6,428 nt of DNA from Candidatus Coatesbacteria bacterium RBG_13_66_14 (GTDB taxonomy: Bacteria; RBG-13-66-14): NCBI GenBank assembly GCA_001774505.1, contig MFAF01000002.1, positions 9,932 to 16,359 on the forward strand, read 5' to 3'. Within the stretch, counting starts at the first letter, position 1. The number at the start of each line of letters is the position of its first letter. Shown piece by piece: positions 4,255 to 6,428 of the stretch. A program made the translations under genes and the position numbers. Below the pieces are notes generated by a model, which did no database searches, was not told the origin of the DNA, and was given only the letters and a program-made list of their open reading frames with translations.

Positions 4255-6261
4255 TCACCGCGCCACGGCGAAGCGGCGGTTCACCGCGGCGGTCGCCGTT
4301 TCCAGGCGCAAAACGTACACCCCCGGCGCGAGCCTTGCGGTGTCGGCCGTCACTCGGTGGCTCCCCTCGGTCAGCTCCCCGGTGAAGAGGAGGATCACGC
4401 TGCGCCCGGCCAGGTCGTAAACCGTCAACGTGACGGGCCGCCCGGCGTCGGGCCCTGAGATGACCACCTCGAAGACGATCCGGTCGTCGGCGGGCGAGGG
4501 CCAGGGGAGGTCCAGCGAACTTTCGCTCTTTTGGGGGAGAGCGCCCTCGCCTTTACCAACGTACACCTCGACGGGATCGAAGCGCACCCGGCCCGACGGA
4601 GGCTCGCGGTCCAGGTACATCCCCTCCAGGCCGCCGATGCGCTCCGGGTGGAGCGGCTCCCAGGGGCCGGGCTCCTCGCCGGGGACCCGTCCCCGGGCCA
4701 GCGCCGAGCGGTAGGCGGCGTCGTGCATCCCCAGGTAGTCCCCGGTGATTGTGGTCGGCGAGAACCCCTGGCGGTAGAGGTACACCCCCACCGCGCCGTT
4801 GCCCATTTTCCAGGACAGAAGCACGCCGTCGTCGCGCCGCAGCGCCTGAAAGGCGTAAAGCTCCAGGACGCCGTCGTTGCGCAGCAGGACGTTGGGTTCC
4901 GTTTTCGACCAGTCGGTCTGCGCCAAGTCCAGGTCGGTGGAGCAGGTGTAGGAAATTTCGACCTCGGCGCCCGCGGGCGGCGTCACGCCCAGCGATACCC
5001 AGCCCTCCTGACGGCCGCAGCACCACGCGTCCCGCGGCAGGGGGACGCCGTCCACCCGCACCTCGTCCACGCTCCGCACCGGCATCACCGACAATCGGAA
5101 GCACCCGGCCGCGCCGTCACCCGTGAACCGTTCCCGCCCCGAGGTCAGTCCGTCGTCGTCGTAGTCCTCGAAGAGGAGCGCCTCGGTGACCGGGTCGTAG
5201 CCGAAGTCGGAGAGCCAGTCGGCCTCGGGGTTGAAGCGGCCGTTGCGGTTCTCGTAGATGCGGATGGGGTTCCACCAACCACCGATAGCCAGGTCCAGGT
5301 CGCCGTCGGCGTCCAGGTCCGCCAAAGCGGCGTAGGAGCTCATCTCGATGTCGCTGGAGACCCAGTCCGGCTCGGCGTCGAACAGGTTGTGGTTCGAGAG
5401 GTGGATGAGGTTCACCTGCCCCTCGCCTATCTGGTTGTTGTTTGCCAGGACGAGGTCGAGCCAGCCGTCCCCGTTCAGGTCCCCGGCGGCGATTTTCAGG
5501 GTGTCCCACTCCGGGGAGTCCTCCCAGCCCGGCGTTTCGGCCAGGCCGTCGCCCGTGCCGAAGAAGACGGCGTTGGAGCCGTGCTCGGAGGCGGCCGCCA
5601 GGTCCAGGAAACCGTCGTTGTCGAAGTCGCCGAAGAGGACGTCCATCCAGTAGGAGCTCTTCTCCGATTCCCAGGCCGGGACGGGATTCAGGACGCCGTC
5701 CTCGTTTTCGTAGATGCGCAGCGGCTCGGCGCGCAGGACGTAATCTATGCCGCCGGCCACGGCCAGGTCGGCGTCGCCGTCCGAGTCGTAGTCGCCCCAG
5801 GCGATGCCGAAGGCGTTGTGGGCCGGTCCACCCTCCCAGGAGGGCGCCGTTTCGAAGGCCGACCCGAGGTTCACGTACAGGGCGTCGTGCCCGTAAGTCC
5901 AGTCGGGGTAACCGCCGCCCAGCAAAGTCACCGCCAGGTCGGGGTCGCCGTCCGAATCGAGGTCGCAGCACTCGAGGTGGCCGTGGTACTCGAGCGGCTC
6001 GCCGAACCAGGCGGGCTCTGGGTCCAGGCCCTCCGGTGAGTTCAGGTAAACCGCGCAGTACTCCCGCCGCATGTCGTTGCCGTTGGAGACGACCAGGTCC
6101 ACCCGGCTGTCGCCGTCCACGTCGGCCCAGTCGCAGCCGGTGGAGTAGGGGTATTCGCCCTCGATCAGGTCCCCGGACTCCCAGACGGGGGTGGTGGTGA
6201 GGTTGATCCCGGCCTGGGCGAGGATCGGCATGAGGGGAATGAGGGTGGCGATTCGGCGCAT
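4255..6261 (-). CDS. Secreted FG-GAP/VCBS seven-bladed beta-propeller protein with C-terminal sorting domain
   Basis: Exported or surface protein of 668 residues. Seen: a short signal peptide (about 1-17, cleavage after AQA); seven calcium-binding DxDxDG-type loops starting at residues 47, 100, 157, 212, 261, 315 and 366, spaced 49-57 apart, the last degenerate. Each is preceded by a Pro/Ala-x-Trp motif (Trp27, 85, 142, 197, 246, 300, 349). This fits a closed seven-bladed integrin-like propeller. Next come a beta-rich segment (about 385-455), an FN3-like module with LLSWKMGNG and VYLYRQ (about 465-560), and a C-terminal domain (about 585-668) with VYDLAGR and LAPGVYVLRLE. That last domain resembles Por-secretion/FlgD-like tails and suggests type IX-like export. 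The role may be carbohydrate or protein binding; no catalytic motif is seen. No clear ribosome site precedes the ATG. Paired cysteines (98-99, 414-415) are notable. Confidence 0.88.
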   Translation of the reverse strand: MRRIATLIPLMPILAQAGINLTTTPVWESGDLIEGEYPYSTGCDWADVDGDSRVDLVVSNGNDMRREYCAVYLNSPEGLDPEPAWFGEPLEYHGHLECCDLDSDGDPDLAVTLLGGGYPDWTYGHDALYVNLGSAFETAPSWEGGPAHNAFGIAWGDYDSDGDADLAVAGGIDYVLRAEPLRIYENEDGVLNPVPAWESEKSSYWMDVLFGDFDNDGFLDLAAASEHGSNAVFFGTGDGLAETPGWEDSPEWDTLKIAAGDLNGDGWLDLVLANNNQIGEGQVNLIHLSNHNLFDAEPDWVSSDIEMSSYAALADLDADGDLDLAIGGWWNPIRIYENRNGRFNPEADWLSDFGYDPVTEALLFEDYDDDGLTSGRERFTGDGAAGCFRLSVMPVRSVDEVRVDGVPLPRDAWCCGRQEGWVSLGVTPPAGAEVEISYTCSTDLDLAQTDWSKTEPNVLLRNDGVLELYAFQALRRDDGVLLSWKMGNGAVGVYLYRQGFSPTTITGDYLGMHDAAYRSALARGRVPGEEPGPWEPLHPERIGGLEGMYLDREPPSGRVRFDPVEVYVGKGEGALPQKSESSLDLPWPSPADDRIVFEVVISGPDAGRPVTLTVYDLAGRSVILLFTGELTEGSHRVTADTARLAPGVYVLRLETATAAVNRRFAVAR

Positions 6262-6289
6262 CGTCCGGCGGGTGTTTTACGTTCATCCG

Positions 6290-6319
6290 ATTATACACCA
6301 CGGGGGACGGGGCGGTCTT
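6290..6319 (-). promoter_or_regulatory. Candidate promoter inside the end of the upstream gene
   Basis: On the minus strand a perfect TATAAT (6290-6295) lies 28 bases before the FG-GAP start, and AAGACC (6314-6319, 3 of 6 matches) lies 18 bases further upstream. The -10 box overlaps the last codon and TAA stop of the MBL-type gene, so part of the match may be chance. Transcription would begin near 6283. Confidence 0.4.
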
Positions 6320-6428
6320 CCAGCTCTATGACCCGTCCGGCGCCGCCCTCCGCCCAGGCTCCGGGGTAGAGGCGCTCGATTTCACCCGCGTGCGCGGTGC
6401 AGTGTGTGGCGCAGACGAGCGCCAGCCC
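6291..6428 (-). CDS. C-terminal end of a probable MBL-fold metallohydrolase
   Basis: Partial gene entering from the right edge. Its last 45 codons and TAA stop were read directly on the minus strand. The peptide contains THCTAHAGEIERLYPG (about 8-23) and GGAGRVIELED (28-38). It resembles the end of MBL-fold hydrolases annotated as dihydropterin-ribofuranosylaminobenzene phosphate synthase-like, where a late 'HCTG' histidine segment is followed by a 'GxG-x2-I-x-L' strand. Here the usual Gly of HCTG is Ala. In this family the late histidine is a metal ligand. The stop is 29 bases before the FG-GAP start, so it may head the same operon. Too little is present to name the substrate. Confidence 0.55.
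   Translation of the reverse strand, partial: GLALVCATHCTAHAGEIERLYPGAWAEGGAGRVIELEDRPVPRGV

Noticed and set aside
4531..6039. A 502-codon open frame on the plus strand
   Set aside because: It is a shadow of the FG-GAP gene. The minus strand shows seven spaced DxDxDG loops, a signal peptide and a tail domain, while the plus frame gives low-complexity Val/Gln/Arg-rich sequence with no family signature.
1..6428. Signs of a defence, CRISPR or mobile system
   Set aside because: I looked for direct repeats, transposase or integrase signatures, nuclease motifs and tRNA-like folds and saw none. The genes are metabolic, secreted or redox-related.

Overview
This is a GC-rich, gene-dense bacterial window with eight protein-coding genes, two of them cut by the window edges. 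A secreted beta-propeller protein ending in a C-terminal sorting-type domain, together with high GC and Shine-Dalgarno-led genes, fits an uncultured FCB-related or candidate-phylum bacterium. That placement is an inference with modest confidence; no rRNA or marker gene is present. I see no tRNA, CRISPR array, insertion sequence or phage gene.

Layout. (1) Positions 1-700, minus strand: the N-terminal 233 residues of a phosphoglucomutase/phosphomannomutase, continuing past the left edge. (2) Positions 701-848: a 148-base divergent promoter region with a good promoter pointing each way. (3) Positions 849-2885, plus strand: a three-gene electron-transfer/dehydrogenase cluster made of a 4Fe-4S ferredoxin-like protein, a BFD-like [2Fe-2S] protein and an FAD-dependent DAO-family oxidoreductase. 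The cluster ends at a clear intrinsic terminator. (4) Positions 2886-3011: a convergent intergenic region with the terminator and a C/G-run inverted repeat that may be an interspersed element. (5) Positions 6428 down to 3012, minus strand: the tail of a probable MBL-fold metallohydrolase, a secreted FG-GAP/VCBS protein, a SAM-dependent methyltransferase and an AhpD-like peroxidase-related protein. The last three are 6 and 10 bases apart, so they are very likely co-transcribed.

How the genes work together. The plus-strand trio matches the gamma, delta and beta subunits of the multimeric dye-linked proline/hydroxyproline dehydrogenases (order pdhF-pdhX-pdhB in Thermococcales) and related sarcosine and opine oxidases. 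The expected NAD(P)/FAD alpha subunit is absent at the usual upstream position, which is taken by the divergent mutase. The minus-strand operon is an unusual mix: an exported seven-bladed propeller protein followed by two cytosolic enzymes. The most interesting points are the alpha-less dehydrogenase cluster, its unusual first cysteine motif, and the regular W-x14-DxDxDG periodicity in the propeller. Nothing here supports a defence or mobile system.
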